From an uncultured Prevotellaceae bacterium (GTDB lineage: Bacteria > Bacteroidota > Bacteroidia > Bacteroidales > Bacteroidaceae), in contig CACXQL010000002.1 in assembly GCA_902769805.1 (NCBI GenBank), forward strand, positions 105,022 through 169,021: a DNA stretch of 64,000 nucleotides. Reading direction: 5' to 3'. Position numbers and translations under genes: made by a program. The notes under the pieces are model-generated. The model searched no databases. It saw only the letters and a program-made list of their open reading frames with translations, and had not been told where the DNA came from. Below are positions 25,037-33,942 of this stretch, one piece after another; positions within the stretch are counted from its first letter, which is position 1; the number at the start of each line of letters is the position of its first letter.

Positions 25037-25768
25037 ATGATGAGCAAGAATCATATCAAACTTATACGTTCTTTGGAGTTAAAGAAGAACAGAAAGCGTG
25101 AAGGACTCTTTGTAGCAGAAGGACCTAAAGTTGTCAGTGACATGTTGCAGGCAGGCTATCATGCTCGTCTTCTGTTCTCCACAACAGAACGACCCGGTGC
25201 CGAAGTCATCACTGATGAGGAGTTGCGTAAGATCAGTTTCCTGCAACACCCGCAGGAAGTCCTTGCCGTCTTCGAAATCCCTCAGCCTATCAACTCTAAA
25301 CCATTAACTATCAACTTTACACTATCCCTCGCTCTCGACGGCATACAGGATCCTGGCAACCTCGGCACCATCATCCGCATTGCGGACTGGTTCGGTATCT
25401 CCACCATCTATTGTTCCTTGGATACCGTCGATGTATATAATCCCAAAGTTGTACAGGCGACGATGGGAAGTCTTGCTCATGTGAAGATGGTCTATACTGA
25501 CCTGCCAGAGTTTTTCCGCCAACTGCCTCACTCCTGCCCTGTCTATGGAACATTACTTGACGGGGAGAACATCTATGAGCAGGAACTGACTCCAGAGGGT
25601 ATCATCATCATGGGCAATGAAGGCAACGGTATTTCTTCAGAGGTACGCAAGTATATTACCAGGCGCTTGTTGATTCCTGACTTCCATACTGACGGTTTGC
25701 GTGCCGAGAGCCTGAATGTAGCGATAGCCACTGCCATCACCTGTTCTGAGTTCCGACGAAGGAAATAG
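25037..25768 (+). CDS. TrmH/SpoU-family RNA 2'-O-methyltransferase
   Basis: This 243-residue protein starts at MMSKNHIKLIRSLELKKNRKREGLFVAEGPKVV, the N-terminal substrate-binding domain of 23S rRNA methyltransferases (RlmB/TsnR-like). The SPOUT domain carries LDGIQDPGNLGTIIRIADWFG (motif 1), IIMGNEGNGIS (motif 2) and IPDFHTDGLRAESLNVAIATAI (motif 3, SAM knot). The linker between the domains (PQPINSKPLTINFT) is encoded by a CAACTTT-type repeat (25287-25326). The exact target base cannot be told from sequence. Confidence 0.93.
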   Translation: MMSKNHIKLIRSLELKKNRKREGLFVAEGPKVVSDMLQAGYHARLLFSTTERPGAEVITDEELRKISFLQHPQEVLAVFEIPQPINSKPLTINFTLSLALDGIQDPGNLGTIIRIADWFGISTIYCSLDTVDVYNPKVVQATMGSLAHVKMVYTDLPEFFRQLPHSCPVYGTLLDGENIYEQELTPEGIIIMGNEGNGISSEVRKYITRRLLIPDFHTDGLRAESLNVAIATAITCSEFRRRK

Positions 25769-25847
25769 AAAAAGAAAAAGGGACCCGTCTTCACAGATGG
25801 AATCCCCCCGAGGAAAATGATAAATATAGATTAATATTACTATTGTC
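25769..25847 (-). ncRNA. Predicted small RNA with intrinsic terminator
   Basis: Between two convergent genes the minus strand has a consensus promoter (-33 TTTG at 25880-25883, 20 bp spacer, -7 TATATTTG at 25852-25859). About 75 nt downstream is a GC-rich hairpin: GGGGATTCCATC, loop TGTGAA, GACGGGTCCC. It is followed by TTTTTCTTTTTC (25770-25783). No open frame of note is present. This layout is that of a ~75 nt small RNA; family unknown. The hairpin could also act only as a terminator for the flanking genes. Confidence 0.55.
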
Positions 25848-25851
25848 GATG

Positions 25852-25883
25852 CAAATATAGGCATATTTTAGAAAACTACCAAA
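25852..25883 (-). promoter_or_regulatory. Promoter of the predicted small RNA
   Basis: TTTG and TATATTTG on the minus strand at an ideal 20 bp spacing, with no protein start downstream before the 3' end of the rRNA methyltransferase gene. Confidence 0.65.
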
Positions 25884-25924
25884 TTTTTTTGCCGTTTTTT
25901 GCAACAAAATAACAATTCTTTATA

Positions 25925-26503
25925 TTATAGGAAGTCTTTTAAGGCTTCATAGATGCGTTGTACGGGTAGTCCCATCACATTGAAATAACTGCCTTTCATG
26001 CCCGTCACGCCGATATGTCCTATCCACTCTTGAATACCATATGCTCCAGCTTTGTCAAAGGGACGGTAGTGTTCTATGTAGTAGCAGATTTCCTCGTCAG
26101 TAAGTATCTTGAAGGTCACATCGGTCTCTACGGAGAAGTCCGACTGCCTGGCTTTCGTGGTGATACATACGCCCGTGATAACCTGATGTGTCTTACCACT
26201 GAGTGCTCTGAGCATCCTCCTTGCCTCTTCCACATCCCTGGGCTTCCCCATCACCTCCTGTCCTAACACGACGATAGTATCAGCCGTGATGATTAGCTCA
26301 TCATCCTTCATCGTCTGGCGATAGGCATCTGCCTTTTTCTTCGAGATAAAGCCCGCTATCTCTTTCGTCGGGAGTGTGTCAGGATAACTTTCATCGATTC
26401 CGTCCAACACTCTGACATCAAAGGGGATATCGAGTCCTGCAAGCAGTTCTTTCCGTCGTGGTGAGTTGCTGGCTAATATGATATGATATCGAGCTGTCAC
26501 CAT
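25925..26503 (-). CDS. maf: Maf-family nucleotide pyrophosphatase
   Basis: This ~192-residue protein begins [24 protein letters not shown], the phosphate-binding signature of Maf. It also has [16 protein letters not shown] (catalytic Asp) and [11 protein letters not shown]. It hydrolyses dTTP/UTP or modified nucleotides, cleaning the nucleotide pool. I prefer the inner ATG (26503) over 26530 because it aligns with the family. It overlaps the previous gene slightly, indicating an operon. Confidence 0.93.
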   Translation of the reverse strand: MVTARYHIILASNSPRRKELLAGLDIPFDVRVLDGIDESYPDTLPTKEIAGFISKKKADAYRQTMKDDELIITADTIVVLGQEVMGKPRDVEEARRMLRALSGKTHQVITGVCITTKARQSDFSVETDVTFKILTDEEICYYIEHYRPFDKAGAYGIQEWIGHIGVTGMKGSYFNVMGLPVQRIYEALKDFL

Positions 26504-27015
26504 CCGAAAGCCCTTTCGTCCTGTAACCATTTATCCTGTGCCTTCAGAGTCTGTTCTATCACATCCCTGCCACAGCCATATCCTCCTTTACTGTCACTGA
26601 CATACAGACAGATATCCTTCACCTCATTGCAAGCATCCTTTGGACAGACGGGGCATCCCACCCGATGCAGAATCTCTATGTCCGGTACATCATCACCCAT
26701 AAACATCACCTCGTCATCAGTGAAGCCATATTTGGCAAGGAATTCCTCATAGATTTTGATCTTCACAGCGGCACCAAGGTAGATATCCTCCATCCCCAAT
26801 CCCTCATAACGCTTGCGTACACTCTCAATCCTACAACCAGTGATGATGGCGATGCGCAGTCCCATCTTCATCGCAAGCTGGATGGCATAGCCGTCTTTGA
26901 TATTCACGGTACGCAGGGGTGTTCCATCCTCTGCCAGCGAGATCGTCTCCGCACTCAGTACACCATCCAGGTCAAAGATGATGGCACGTATCTTCTGTAA
27001 ATCGTAGTTAATCAT
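26497..27015 (-). CDS. KdsC-like HAD phosphatase (3-deoxy-octulosonate 8-phosphate phosphatase)
   Basis: From [24 protein letters not shown] (172 residues) this is a cap-less HAD hydrolase of subclass IIIA. The nucleophile is in [15 protein letters not shown] is motif II, and [11 protein letters not shown] is the acidic motif. [11 protein letters not shown] matches KdsC-type phosphatases in lipopolysaccharide Kdo synthesis, which act as tetramers. It overlaps its neighbours on both sides by about 8 bp. Confidence 0.87.
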   Translation of the reverse strand: MINYDLQKIRAIIFDLDGVLSAETISLAEDGTPLRTVNIKDGYAIQLAMKMGLRIAIITGCRIESVRKRYEGLGMEDIYLGAAVKIKIYEEFLAKYGFTDDEVMFMGDDVPDIEILHRVGCPVCPKDACNEVKDICLYVSDSKGGYGCGRDVIEQTLKAQDKWLQDERAFGW

Positions 27016-27733
27016 GTTGCTCTGCTTTTCTATGTATATGGAGCGACATCCGCTCATATAAGTCTTTCATATCTGGATGATCAAGTAATAACTGTGCCTG
27101 ATGGCGTATGACGTTCTCGTCATAGCGGACGGCAGGACCCGTCTGAGCGTCCAGAGGATGCAGCTGATGTACCTTCCGTGCCGTCTCGTCGATGAGTGGC
27201 AGCATCATATCGAAGCTCATACCATGCTGTTCCAATATCTCCGCAGCCATCGCATAGCAGTGATTGGCGAAATTACAGGCAAAGACAGCGGCAAGGTGCA
27301 AGTACTGGCGGTCGTCGCTCGACAACTCATAGACATGTCCTGAAATACTCCCAGTCAGTTGTCTTGCTACAACCATTGTCTTCTCGTCAGAAGCTTCGAC
27401 AAATATCGGTATCTCCTCAAAGTCCACAAGACGTTCCTTAGAGAACGACTGCATGGGATAGATGACACCATAGTGACGTGTCATCCCCTGAAACGTCGAC
27501 AGCGGCATCGAACCAGCGGTGTGGAAGAACACCTGTGTCTCTCTGTCCTTCGTTGCGGCTGTCGCCACCTCCTTCAGTGCAGAGTCCTTGACGGCAATGA
27601 TGTAAGCATCAGCCTCCATCGGTAAGTTCTCCAATGTCCGACTATTGATGCTCACAACTTCATGACCAGCCTTCAGCAACGCCCTCTCGAGATTCGTTGC
27701 CAGCCGCCCCCTGCCTATCAATACTATCTTCAT
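27008..27733 (-). CDS. Rossmann-fold DUF2520-type oxidoreductase-like protein
   Basis: This 241-residue protein has an N-terminal NAD(P)-binding fold ([25 protein letters not shown], with a GxGxxA/G variant) and [13 protein letters not shown]. The C-terminal helical DUF2520 domain begins around 125 ([20 protein letters not shown]). Substrate is unknown. The gene is in an operon with the KdsC-like phosphatase and maf. Confidence 0.82.
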   Translation of the reverse strand: MKIVLIGRGRLATNLERALLKAGHEVVSINSRTLENLPMEADAYIIAVKDSALKEVATAATKDRETQVFFHTAGSMPLSTFQGMTRHYGVIYPMQSFSKERLVDFEEIPIFVEASDEKTMVVARQLTGSISGHVYELSSDDRQYLHLAAVFACNFANHCYAMAAEILEQHGMSFDMMLPLIDETARKVHQLHPLDAQTGPAVRYDENVIRHQAQLLLDHPDMKDLYERMSLHIHRKAEQHD

Positions 27734-28258
27734 TTAATACTTATTCAGATGCACGTTCTCCCATTTCAGTTTCTCCTCATTCTGGGGTTTGCGCTCGTCT
27801 GCCTTATGTCCGACAGCCAGAATACAGAGACACGACAGGTTCTCCGGGATATCGAGGACACCCTGTATCACCGTGTCCGCACTCGTCCCGTCACTCAGTC
27901 CGCGTCCGCGCATCTGTATCCAGCATGAGCCCAGTCCCAATGCCTCAGCCTGATACTGCATCGAGATGGCGGCGATAGAGCCGTCCTCCACCCAACAGTC
28001 GTTCTGCATCGGATCGCCCAATATGACGATGGCGAGGGGGGCACCTTTCAGGAACTGTCCCCCCATGTCCTTGGCATCAGACAGTTTCTCAATGTCCATC
28101 TTGTCGTCAACGACCACAAACTGCCATGCGCGCTGTCCCTTAGAGGTCGGTGACATCAATCCTGCGCGGAGAATCATCCTCACATCTTCGCCATCTATCT
28201 CCTCGTCCGTGAACTTACGGTGCGAGCGGCGCATCTGTACTAAATCCTTAAATTCCAT
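27734..28258 (-). CDS. Nitroreductase-family FMN protein
   Basis: This 174-residue protein has the nitroreductase N-terminus MEFKDLVQMRRSHRKFTDEEID, followed by GLMSPTSKGQRAWQFVVV (FMN contacts) and GLGSCWIQMRGR. It probably uses FMN and NAD(P)H; the natural substrate is unknown. It ends one base before the DUF2520 gene. Confidence 0.9.
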   Translation of the reverse strand: MEFKDLVQMRRSHRKFTDEEIDGEDVRMILRAGLMSPTSKGQRAWQFVVVDDKMDIEKLSDAKDMGGQFLKGAPLAIVILGDPMQNDCWVEDGSIAAISMQYQAEALGLGSCWIQMRGRGLSDGTSADTVIQGVLDIPENLSCLCILAVGHKADERKPQNEEKLKWENVHLNKY

Positions 28259-28329
28259 ACCTTATTTAATTATATATAGGTGCAAAGGTACGAATTTTTC
28301 GATGAAGTGAGAACAAAAGTAAATATTTT

Positions 28330-28360
28330 TTGTGTTTCTCTCATTATTTTGTAACTTTGT
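28330..28360 (+). promoter_or_regulatory. Promoter of greA
   Basis: TTTG (28330-28333) and TAACTTTG (28353-28360) are 19 bp apart, leaving a ~20 nt leader before the ATG at 28386. Confidence 0.75.
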
Positions 28361-28385
28361 CCCCAAATACAGAATACATAGCATC

Positions 28386-28850
28386 ATGGAATATATGTCA
28401 CAGGAAGGCTACGACAAGCTCGTTGCCGAACTCCGTCATATGGAGAGCGTTGAACTGCCCCAGGTTCGTGAAGCCATTGCCGAGGCTCGCGACAAGGGTG
28501 ACCTCAGTGAGAATTTCGAATACCATGCCGCCAAGCGTGAACAGTCACGACTGCTGGGACGTATCCGTTTCAAGCAGAGAATACTGGAGCATGCCCGTGT
28601 CATCGACATGTCGAGACTCGGGGCAGACGCTGTTGGCTTGCTCACCAAGGTGGCGATGACGAATCTGGGCAACAACAACCGTATGACCTATACCATCGTC
28701 AGTCCACACGAGGCAAACCTCCGTGAGGGGAAGATATCCGTCAAGTCTCCCATTGGCGAAGCCCTTCTCAACAAGAAGGTAGGTGATGTCGTCGAAGTCC
28801 GTGTCCCTGCTGGTCTTTTAAGACTCCGCATTGAGAGCATTGAGTTATAA
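28386..28850 (+). CDS. greA: Transcription elongation factor GreA
   Basis: This 154-residue protein has an N-terminal coiled-coil that enters the RNA polymerase secondary channel. Its tip acidic residues are in DKGDLSENFEYHAAKREQ. The C-terminal FKBP-like domain contains YTIVSPHEANLREGKISVKSPIGEALLNKKVGD. It rescues backtracked polymerase by stimulating transcript cleavage. I chose ATG 28386 because the longer frame would begin inside the promoter. Confidence 0.96.
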   Translation: MEYMSQEGYDKLVAELRHMESVELPQVREAIAEARDKGDLSENFEYHAAKREQSRLLGRIRFKQRILEHARVIDMSRLGADAVGLLTKVAMTNLGNNNRMTYTIVSPHEANLREGKISVKSPIGEALLNKKVGDVVEVRVPAGLLRLRIESIEL

Positions 28851-28866
28851 AAAAAGCCTTAAAAAG

Positions 28867-28976
28867 ATAGGCGGCACCTATCGACCCGATACCCCCGAGC
28901 AAACGACCCGACAGGTGGCGGCTATCGACCCGTTAGGCGGCGGCTATCTCAGGGATAGGTGGCGGCTATCTTTGAG
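28867..28976. repeat. Degenerate 22-bp-period repeat array 2
   Basis: Five units follow each other at exactly 22 bp. AGGYGGC cores start at 28869, 28913, 28935 and 28957, with a degenerate unit at 28891. The first unit is the quasi-palindrome GATAGGCGGCACCTATC (28866-28882), and the others carry AGGYGGCGGCTATC. Units 1-3 end in GACCCG. Read on the minus strand, the element ends in GATAGGTGCCGCCTATC followed by a T-rich run, the same end as arrays 1 and 3. The rest of 28977-29179 holds the rho promoter and leader. Confidence 0.75.
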
Positions 28977-29023
28977 AGCACCTGAAGAGGGGGATAAAAC
29001 AACTAAAAAAATACCCGAAATTA

Positions 29024-29055
29024 TTTGGCAGTTCAAATAATTATGTGTACTTTTG
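29024..29055 (+). promoter_or_regulatory. Promoter of rho
   Basis: TTTG (29024-29027) and TACTTTTG (29048-29055) are 20 bp apart. This gives a ~120 nt 5' leader before the rho ATG, long enough for leader control. Confidence 0.7.
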
Positions 29056-29179
29056 CAGTCGATTTTCAGAATGCAGTCCTAATATGACGGACTCATTTTC
29101 AATCAAAAAGTGCTTCCCTTCGTGAAGCATTTCCCCATCATTTAAGTGTCAGATTTTAAAGACGAATACAGATTTTAGT

Positions 29180-31102
29180 ATGTATACGAAGAATGAATTA
29201 GAACAAATGGATATCCCCCAGTTGATGGAGATAGCCAGTGAGCTCGGTGTGAAAGTGTCGCAAGACGACGAGTTGGAAACCGTCATCTATGCAATCCTCG
29301 ACAAGGCTGCGGAAGACACTGCCGCCAATGGAGGAGCCACCAAGCGCAAGCGCACACGTATTACCAAGAAAGATAACAGTAAAGTATATACCGTCAATGG
29401 TGCCGACGGAGAAAACTTAGACACGAAGGCTGGCAAGACCGTCAAGGAGAAGAAACCCACGTTGGATTCCCTCTTTGCTGAGGCTGATGCCGCAGAAGCG
29501 AAGAAACAGGAAGAACTGGCAGAGACAGCGGCAGCCGCTGCTGAACCTGCAGAGGAAGTGAAGCCTGCTCCTAAGAAGCGCGGACGCAAGTCGAAAAAGG
29601 AACTGGAAGAAATCGCGGCGCGTGAGGCTGCGGAAAAAGCCGCTCAGGAGACAGCTGATGCCGAAGTTCCTGTCGTGGAGGACACCGTACAGGAGGAGGA
29701 GGTTCCTGCAGAGGCACCTGAAATGGAAGAACCCCTAGTCGCTCCCGTTCCTCAGTCTGTAGGCTATCGAAGTGACGGTGAGGCTGTATGGGAAGGCGAC
29801 CCTGGTGACGGAACAGACTTCATCACTGTCGTTGACCTGCCTATCGAGGACGGAGAGGCAATTCCCACACTCGACATCTTCGATCGCCCCATGAGTCAGC
29901 ACACGACGGCTGCCATGCAGCAAGAACCAACGGTCAACTATACCGTAAACCGTAACAATCTTGTCAGCGAGAGATATGACTTCGCCGACCTCATCGACGG
30001 TAACGGTGTGCTGGAACTGTTGCAGGACGGCTATGGATTCCTGCGCTCCAGCGACTATAACTACCTATCGTCTCCCGATGACATCTATGTCAGTCCTCAG
30101 CAAATCAAGAAATACAGTCTGAAGACAGGTGACGTGGTGGCATGCACAGTACGCCCTCCGCACGACAACGAGAAATACTTTGCCATGACTGACGTGAAGA
30201 CCATCAACGGTCGTCAGCCACAGGAAGTACGTGACCGTGTAAGCTTCGAACACCTCACCCCACTCTTCCCAGACGAGAAATTCACCCTATGCGGTGACCC
30301 TGCCACCACGAATCCGTCAGTCCGTATCGTAGACCTCTTCTCGCCGATTGGTAAAGGACAGCGTGCTCTTATCGTGGCACAGCCGAAGACAGGTAAGACT
30401 ATCCTGATGAAAGATATCGCCAATGCCATCGCTGCCAACCATCCCGAGGCTTATATCATGATGCTGCTCATCGACGAACGCCCTGAGGAGGTCACGGATA
30501 TGGCACGTACCGTCAATGCAGAAGTCATTGCTTCTACTTTTGACGAGCCTGCCGACCGTCATGTGAAGATTGCAGGTATTGTGTTGGAGAAGGCAAAACG
30601 CATGGTGGAGTGCGGTCATGATGTCGTTATCTTCCTCGACTCTATCACGCGTCTTGCCCGTGCCTACAACACCGTAGCACCTGCCTCCGGTAAGGTATTG
30701 ACGGGTGGTGTGGATGCCAATGCCCTGCAGAAGCCCAAACGTTTCTTCGGTGCAGCCCGTAATATCGAGAACGGCGGTTCACTGACAATCATCGCAACAG
30801 CACTGACAGATACAGGTTCTAAGATGGACGAGGTGATCTTCGAGGAGTTCAAGGGTACTGGTAACTCTGAGTTGCAGCTTGACCGTATGCTTGCTAACAA
30901 ACGTGTCTATCCTGCTGTCAATCTCGTACTCTCCTCTACTCGTCGTGATGAGTTGCTGCAAGACCAGACGACACTCAACCGCATGTGGATCATCCGTAAG
31001 TTCATTGCAGAGATGAATCCTATCGAGGCAATGAACACTGTACGCGACAGACTGGTGCAGACTCACTCTAACGAAGAGTTCCTGCTGTCGATGAATGGAT
31101 AA
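29180..31102 (+). CDS. rho: Transcription termination factor Rho
   Basis: This 640-residue hexameric RNA-dependent ATPase is much longer than E. coli Rho (419). A Rho_N domain (residues 1-45, [19 protein letters not shown]) is followed by a ~200-residue low-complexity insert rich in Ala, Glu, Lys and Pro ([24 protein letters not shown]). The RNA-binding cold-shock-like domain lies at ~273-330 ([20 protein letters not shown]). The ATPase core has Walker [11 protein letters not shown] at ~399 and Walker [17 protein letters not shown], with the Q-loop/R-loop regions intact. Long inserts are usual in Bacteroidota Rho. Confidence 0.96.
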   Translation: MYTKNELEQMDIPQLMEIASELGVKVSQDDELETVIYAILDKAAEDTAANGGATKRKRTRITKKDNSKVYTVNGADGENLDTKAGKTVKEKKPTLDSLFAEADAAEAKKQEELAETAAAAAEPAEEVKPAPKKRGRKSKKELEEIAAREAAEKAAQETADAEVPVVEDTVQEEEVPAEAPEMEEPLVAPVPQSVGYRSDGEAVWEGDPGDGTDFITVVDLPIEDGEAIPTLDIFDRPMSQHTTAAMQQEPTVNYTVNRNNLVSERYDFADLIDGNGVLELLQDGYGFLRSSDYNYLSSPDDIYVSPQQIKKYSLKTGDVVACTVRPPHDNEKYFAMTDVKTINGRQPQEVRDRVSFEHLTPLFPDEKFTLCGDPATTNPSVRIVDLFSPIGKGQRALIVAQPKTGKTILMKDIANAIAANHPEAYIMMLLIDERPEEVTDMARTVNAEVIASTFDEPADRHVKIAGIVLEKAKRMVECGHDVVIFLDSITRLARAYNTVAPASGKVLTGGVDANALQKPKRFFGAARNIENGGSLTIIATALTDTGSKMDEVIFEEFKGTGNSELQLDRMLANKRVYPAVNLVLSSTRRDELLQDQTTLNRMWIIRKFIAEMNPIEAMNTVRDRLVQTHSNEEFLLSMNG

Positions 31103-31138
31103 CGTATATGGCAAATAAAAATTAAAAATTTATATAAT

Positions 31139-32419
31139 ATGGAAAGAGACAACACGATTTTCGAGCTCATTGAGAAAGAGCATCAACGCCAACTGAAAGG
31201 TATCGAACTGATTGCGTCTGAGAACTTCGTCAGCGATCAAGTAATGGAAGCGATGGGCAGCTACCTGACCAACAAGTACGCAGAGGGTTACCCCGGTCAC
31301 CGCTACTATGGTGGCTGCCAGGTGGTGGACGAGGTAGAACAACTGGCTATCGACCGCGTCTGCAAACTATTTGGTGCAGAGTATGCTAACGTACAGCCTC
31401 ACTCCGGTGCGCAGGCTAATGCCGCTGTACTGCTTGCAGTACTGAAACCCGGCGACTGTTTCATGGGGCTGAATCTGGATCACGGCGGGCACCTCTCACA
31501 TGGTTCTCTGGTGAATACCAGCGGTATCCTCTACAAGCCCGTCGGCTATAACCTGAACAAGGAGACGGGTCGTGTAGACTATGACGAGATGGAGAAACTG
31601 GCTATCGAGAACAAGCCAAAACTGATCATCGGTGGTGGCAGCGCCTATAGTCGTGAGTGGGACTACAAACGTATGCGCGAAATCGCAGACAAGGTTGGTG
31701 CTTTGCTGATGATTGACATGGCACATCCTGCAGGACTCATCGCAGCAGGCTTGTTGGAGAATCCTGTGAAGTATGCTCATATCGTAACATCTACCACGCA
31801 CAAGACCCTGCGCGGTCCCCGTGGCGGTATCATCCTCTTGGGTAAGGACTTCGATAACCCTTGGGGCTACACCACTCCAAAGGGTGTTGTGAAGAAAATG
31901 TCACAGCTACTTAACTCTGCTGTCTTCCCTGGACAACAGGGCGGTCCACTGGAACACGTCATCGCTGCTAAGGCTGTTGCCTTCGGCGAGGCACTGCAGC
32001 CAGAATTCAAAGAGTGGGCTAAACAGGTACAGAAGAATGCAAAAGTGCTGGCAGAAGAACTGGTAAAACGCGGCTTCAGCATCGTCAGCGGCGGTACCGA
32101 CAACCACTCTATGTTGGTAGACCTGCGTACGAAGTATCCTGAACTGACTGGCAAGGTGGCTGAGAATGCTCTCGTTGCCGCAGACATCACCGTGAACAAG
32201 AATATGGTTCCGTTCGATACACGCTCTGCTTTCCAGACCAGTGGTATCCGTCTGGGTACACCTGCTATCACCACCCGTGGCGCAAAGGAGGACCTGATGG
32301 TTCAGATTGCAGCTTGGATTGAGGAAGTACTCAACGATCCTGAGAACGAGCAAGTCATTGCAAGCGTTCGTCAGCGCGTGAATGAGAAGATGAAGGATTA
32401 TCCTCTTTTCGCTTACTAA
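31139..32419 (+). CDS. glyA: Serine hydroxymethyltransferase
   Basis: This 426-residue PLP enzyme converts serine and tetrahydrofolate to glycine and methylene-tetrahydrofolate. Landmarks are [29 protein letters not shown], and the PLP-lysine motif [13 protein letters not shown] with Lys at ~222. Full length. It starts 36 bp after rho and ends in front of a strong terminator. Confidence 0.97.
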   Translation: MERDNTIFELIEKEHQRQLKGIELIASENFVSDQVMEAMGSYLTNKYAEGYPGHRYYGGCQVVDEVEQLAIDRVCKLFGAEYANVQPHSGAQANAAVLLAVLKPGDCFMGLNLDHGGHLSHGSLVNTSGILYKPVGYNLNKETGRVDYDEMEKLAIENKPKLIIGGGSAYSREWDYKRMREIADKVGALLMIDMAHPAGLIAAGLLENPVKYAHIVTSTTHKTLRGPRGGIILLGKDFDNPWGYTTPKGVVKKMSQLLNSAVFPGQQGGPLEHVIAAKAVAFGEALQPEFKEWAKQVQKNAKVLAEELVKRGFSIVSGGTDNHSMLVDLRTKYPELTGKVAENALVAADITVNKNMVPFDTRSAFQTSGIRLGTPAITTRGAKEDLMVQIAAWIEEVLNDPENEQVIASVRQRVNEKMKDYPLFAY

Positions 32420-32441
32420 TCAGCACACTATGATAGAATCA

Positions 32442-32476
32442 ATTGACTCCAGACAGATTCTGGAGTCAATTTTTTA
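32442..32476 (+). terminator. Intrinsic terminator after glyA
   Basis: Perfect 12 bp arms ATTGACTCCAGA (32442-32453) and TCTGGAGTCAAT (32459-32470) around a 5 nt loop, followed by TTTTTT. Confidence 0.92.
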
Positions 32477-32544
32477 TTCCATTTACCGAAAAAAAGTCAC
32501 TAAAGGCGAAACGACTTTGAGTTTTTTTTCGTATATTTGCAGCA

Positions 32545-32742
32545 GAAAGAACAGGGGGTCGTATCGATTCGATCGGGATACTCATCAAATGAACACTGAA
32601 AACTGAGTTAGTTTCTTTTACTAATGGCGGGCCACATCCTTAATGGGAAGTTGAAAAACCAGTGGATTACAAAGGTAAAGAGCGCTCGAATCTTATAAAA
32701 AAGGAGTTTTCATCACATCCTCGATGCGCCCCTTCTTTTTTT
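32545..32742 (+). ncRNA. Structured RNA upstream of ribE (6S-like RNA or flavin-gene leader)
   Basis: A TATATTTG box at 32532-32539 predicts a transcript from about 32546. It has no open frame. Its ends pair over ~12 bp: GGGG (32555-32558) and CGTATCGA (32560-32567) with TCGATGCG (32721-32728) and CCCC (32729-32732). TTCTTTTTTT follows directly. A second pairing, TTCGA (32568-32572) with TCGAA (32686-32690), continues the closing stem. A ~180-195 nt rod with closed ends and a 3' T-run resembles 6S RNA. I do not see FMN-riboswitch consensus. The whole gap 32477-32771 is otherwise empty. Confidence 0.5.
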
Positions 32743-32771
32743 GTTGAATATTGAAAGAAAAGAATAGATTT

Positions 32772-33374
32772 ATGTTTTCCGGAATCATAGAAGAGTTCGC
32801 AACTGTTGTTGCAATCAAGAAAGACAGAGACAATATTGATTTTACGTTACAATGCTCGTTCGTAGATGAACTGGGCATCGACCAAAGCGTGGCACACAAC
32901 GGTGTATGCCTTACTGTCGTCCGTATCGAGAACGGAACCTACACCGTGACTGCCATGAAGGAGACACTGGAGCGTTCTAACCTCGGAATGCTACAAGTCG
33001 GTGATAAAGTTAACGTAGAGCGTTCGATGCTGATGAACGGACGGTTGGACGGACATATTGTACAAGGACATGTGGACGAGACGGCACATTGCATCGCCAA
33101 GGAAGATGCCAATGGATCCGTTTATTTCACTTTCGAGTACCAAGACAACCCAGAAATGGCACGCAATGGTTATTTCACCGTTGACAAGGGTTCCGTGACT
33201 GTCAACGGTGTCTCCCTGACAGTATGCAACCCTACAGCAAACACTTTCACTGTTGCCATCATTCCCTACACCTTCGAGCATACCAATTTCTGCGACATCA
33301 AAGTAGGCAGCGTCGTCAATATCGAGTTCGATATTCTCGGGAAATACATTGCCCGACTGCAACAATTCAAATGA
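32772..33374 (+). CDS. ribE: Riboflavin synthase alpha subunit
   Basis: From MFSGIIEEFATVVAI this is a 200-residue protein made of two lumazine-binding repeats (~1-97 and ~98-190). The repeats show HNGVCLTVVRIENGTYTVTAMKETLERSN and VNGVSLTVCNPTANTFTVAIIPYTFEHTN. It makes riboflavin from two molecules of dimethylribityllumazine. I chose the inner ATG because it gives the family's invariant MFSGI start. No promoter lies directly before the gene, so transcription may come through the structured RNA upstream. Confidence 0.95.
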   Translation: MFSGIIEEFATVVAIKKDRDNIDFTLQCSFVDELGIDQSVAHNGVCLTVVRIENGTYTVTAMKETLERSNLGMLQVGDKVNVERSMLMNGRLDGHIVQGHVDETAHCIAKEDANGSVYFTFEYQDNPEMARNGYFTVDKGSVTVNGVSLTVCNPTANTFTVAIIPYTFEHTNFCDIKVGSVVNIEFDILGKYIARLQQFK

Positions 33375-33466
33375 GTTTTCACCTATTATAATATATAAAG
33401 AGAGAAAAAATCTTCCCTTTTCAGAAAAAAGTTGCAAATAAATTTTCGTTTCCCACTGGAAATCAG

Positions 33467-33474
33467 TATCTTTG
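33467..33474 (+). promoter_or_regulatory. -7 box of the HU gene promoter
   Basis: TATCTTTG precedes the HU start by ~56 bp; the -33 region has only a weak TTCG-like match (33445-33448). Confidence 0.6.
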
Positions 33475-33529
33475 CAGTCCGAAATCAAAACATTACATAC
33501 AAGACATATAAAAATTAAGACATAAAAAG

Positions 33530-33805
33530 ATGACTAAGGCAGAGATTATCAACAAGATTGTTGAGGACACAGGTCTTGCAAAAAAAAACGTAGCAGCCAC
33601 AGTGGAGGCTTTCATGGAAGAGATACGCCAGAGTATGGCAGTTCAGAAAGAGAACGTATATTTGAGAGGCTTCGGTACCTTTACCGTAAAGCACCGTGCC
33701 AAGAAGACCGCACGTAATATCTCCAAGAATACCACTTTAGTGATTGACGCACACGACTATCCGGCTTTTAAGCCTGCAAAGAGCTTCATAGCAAAGATGA
33801 AATAA
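33530..33805 (+). CDS. HU-family DNA-binding protein
   Basis: This 91-residue protein has the HU/IHF fold: MTKAEIINKIVEDTGLAKKNVAATVEAFMEEI helices, then VYLRGFGTFTVKHRAKKTARNI (DNA-contacting arms) and a C-terminal FKPAKSFIAKM. It bends and packages DNA as a dimer. The DNA-arm tip has NI instead of the commoner NP pattern. Confidence 0.93.
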   Translation: MTKAEIINKIVEDTGLAKKNVAATVEAFMEEIRQSMAVQKENVYLRGFGTFTVKHRAKKTARNISKNTTLVIDAHDYPAFKPAKSFIAKMK

Positions 33806-33831
33806 ACAATAAACATTTAAATTATACAATT

Positions 33832-33921
33832 ATGCCAAACGGAAAGAAAAAGAAGGGCCACAAGATGGCAACTCACAAGCGTAAGAAGAGACTGCGCAAG
33901 AATCGTCACAAGAGCAAGTAA
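33832..33921 (+). CDS. 29-residue basic protein, bS22/mS38-like (AURKAIP1/COX24 domain) ribosomal protein
   Basis: The frame reads MPNGKKKKGHKMATHKRK continuing KRLRKNRHKSK and stop. It is extremely basic and follows the pattern of the AURKAIP1/COX24 domain shared by mitochondrial mS38 and mycobacterial bS22, tiny proteins in the small ribosomal subunit. It lies 26 bp after the HU gene and has an A/T-rich leader. Too short for most gene finders, but homologues are regularly annotated in Bacteroidota. The ribosomal role is inferred from the family. Confidence 0.8.
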   Translation: MPNGKKKKGHKMATHKRKKRLRKNRHKSK

Positions 33922-33942
33922 ACCTTGCTAAATAAGAAAAAT

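Noticed and set aside
28867-28976. CRISPR array
   Set aside because: The 22 bp units are contiguous and vary throughout; there are no constant repeats separated by unique spacers and no cas genes.
32660-32700. tRNA-like TCGAATC strings (also near 42,899)
   Set aside because: No acceptor, D or anticodon arms fit around them; no tRNA gene was found in the window.
32545-32742. FMN riboswitch before ribE
   Set aside because: The conserved AGGGGCAGGGTGAAATTCC-type core is not present.
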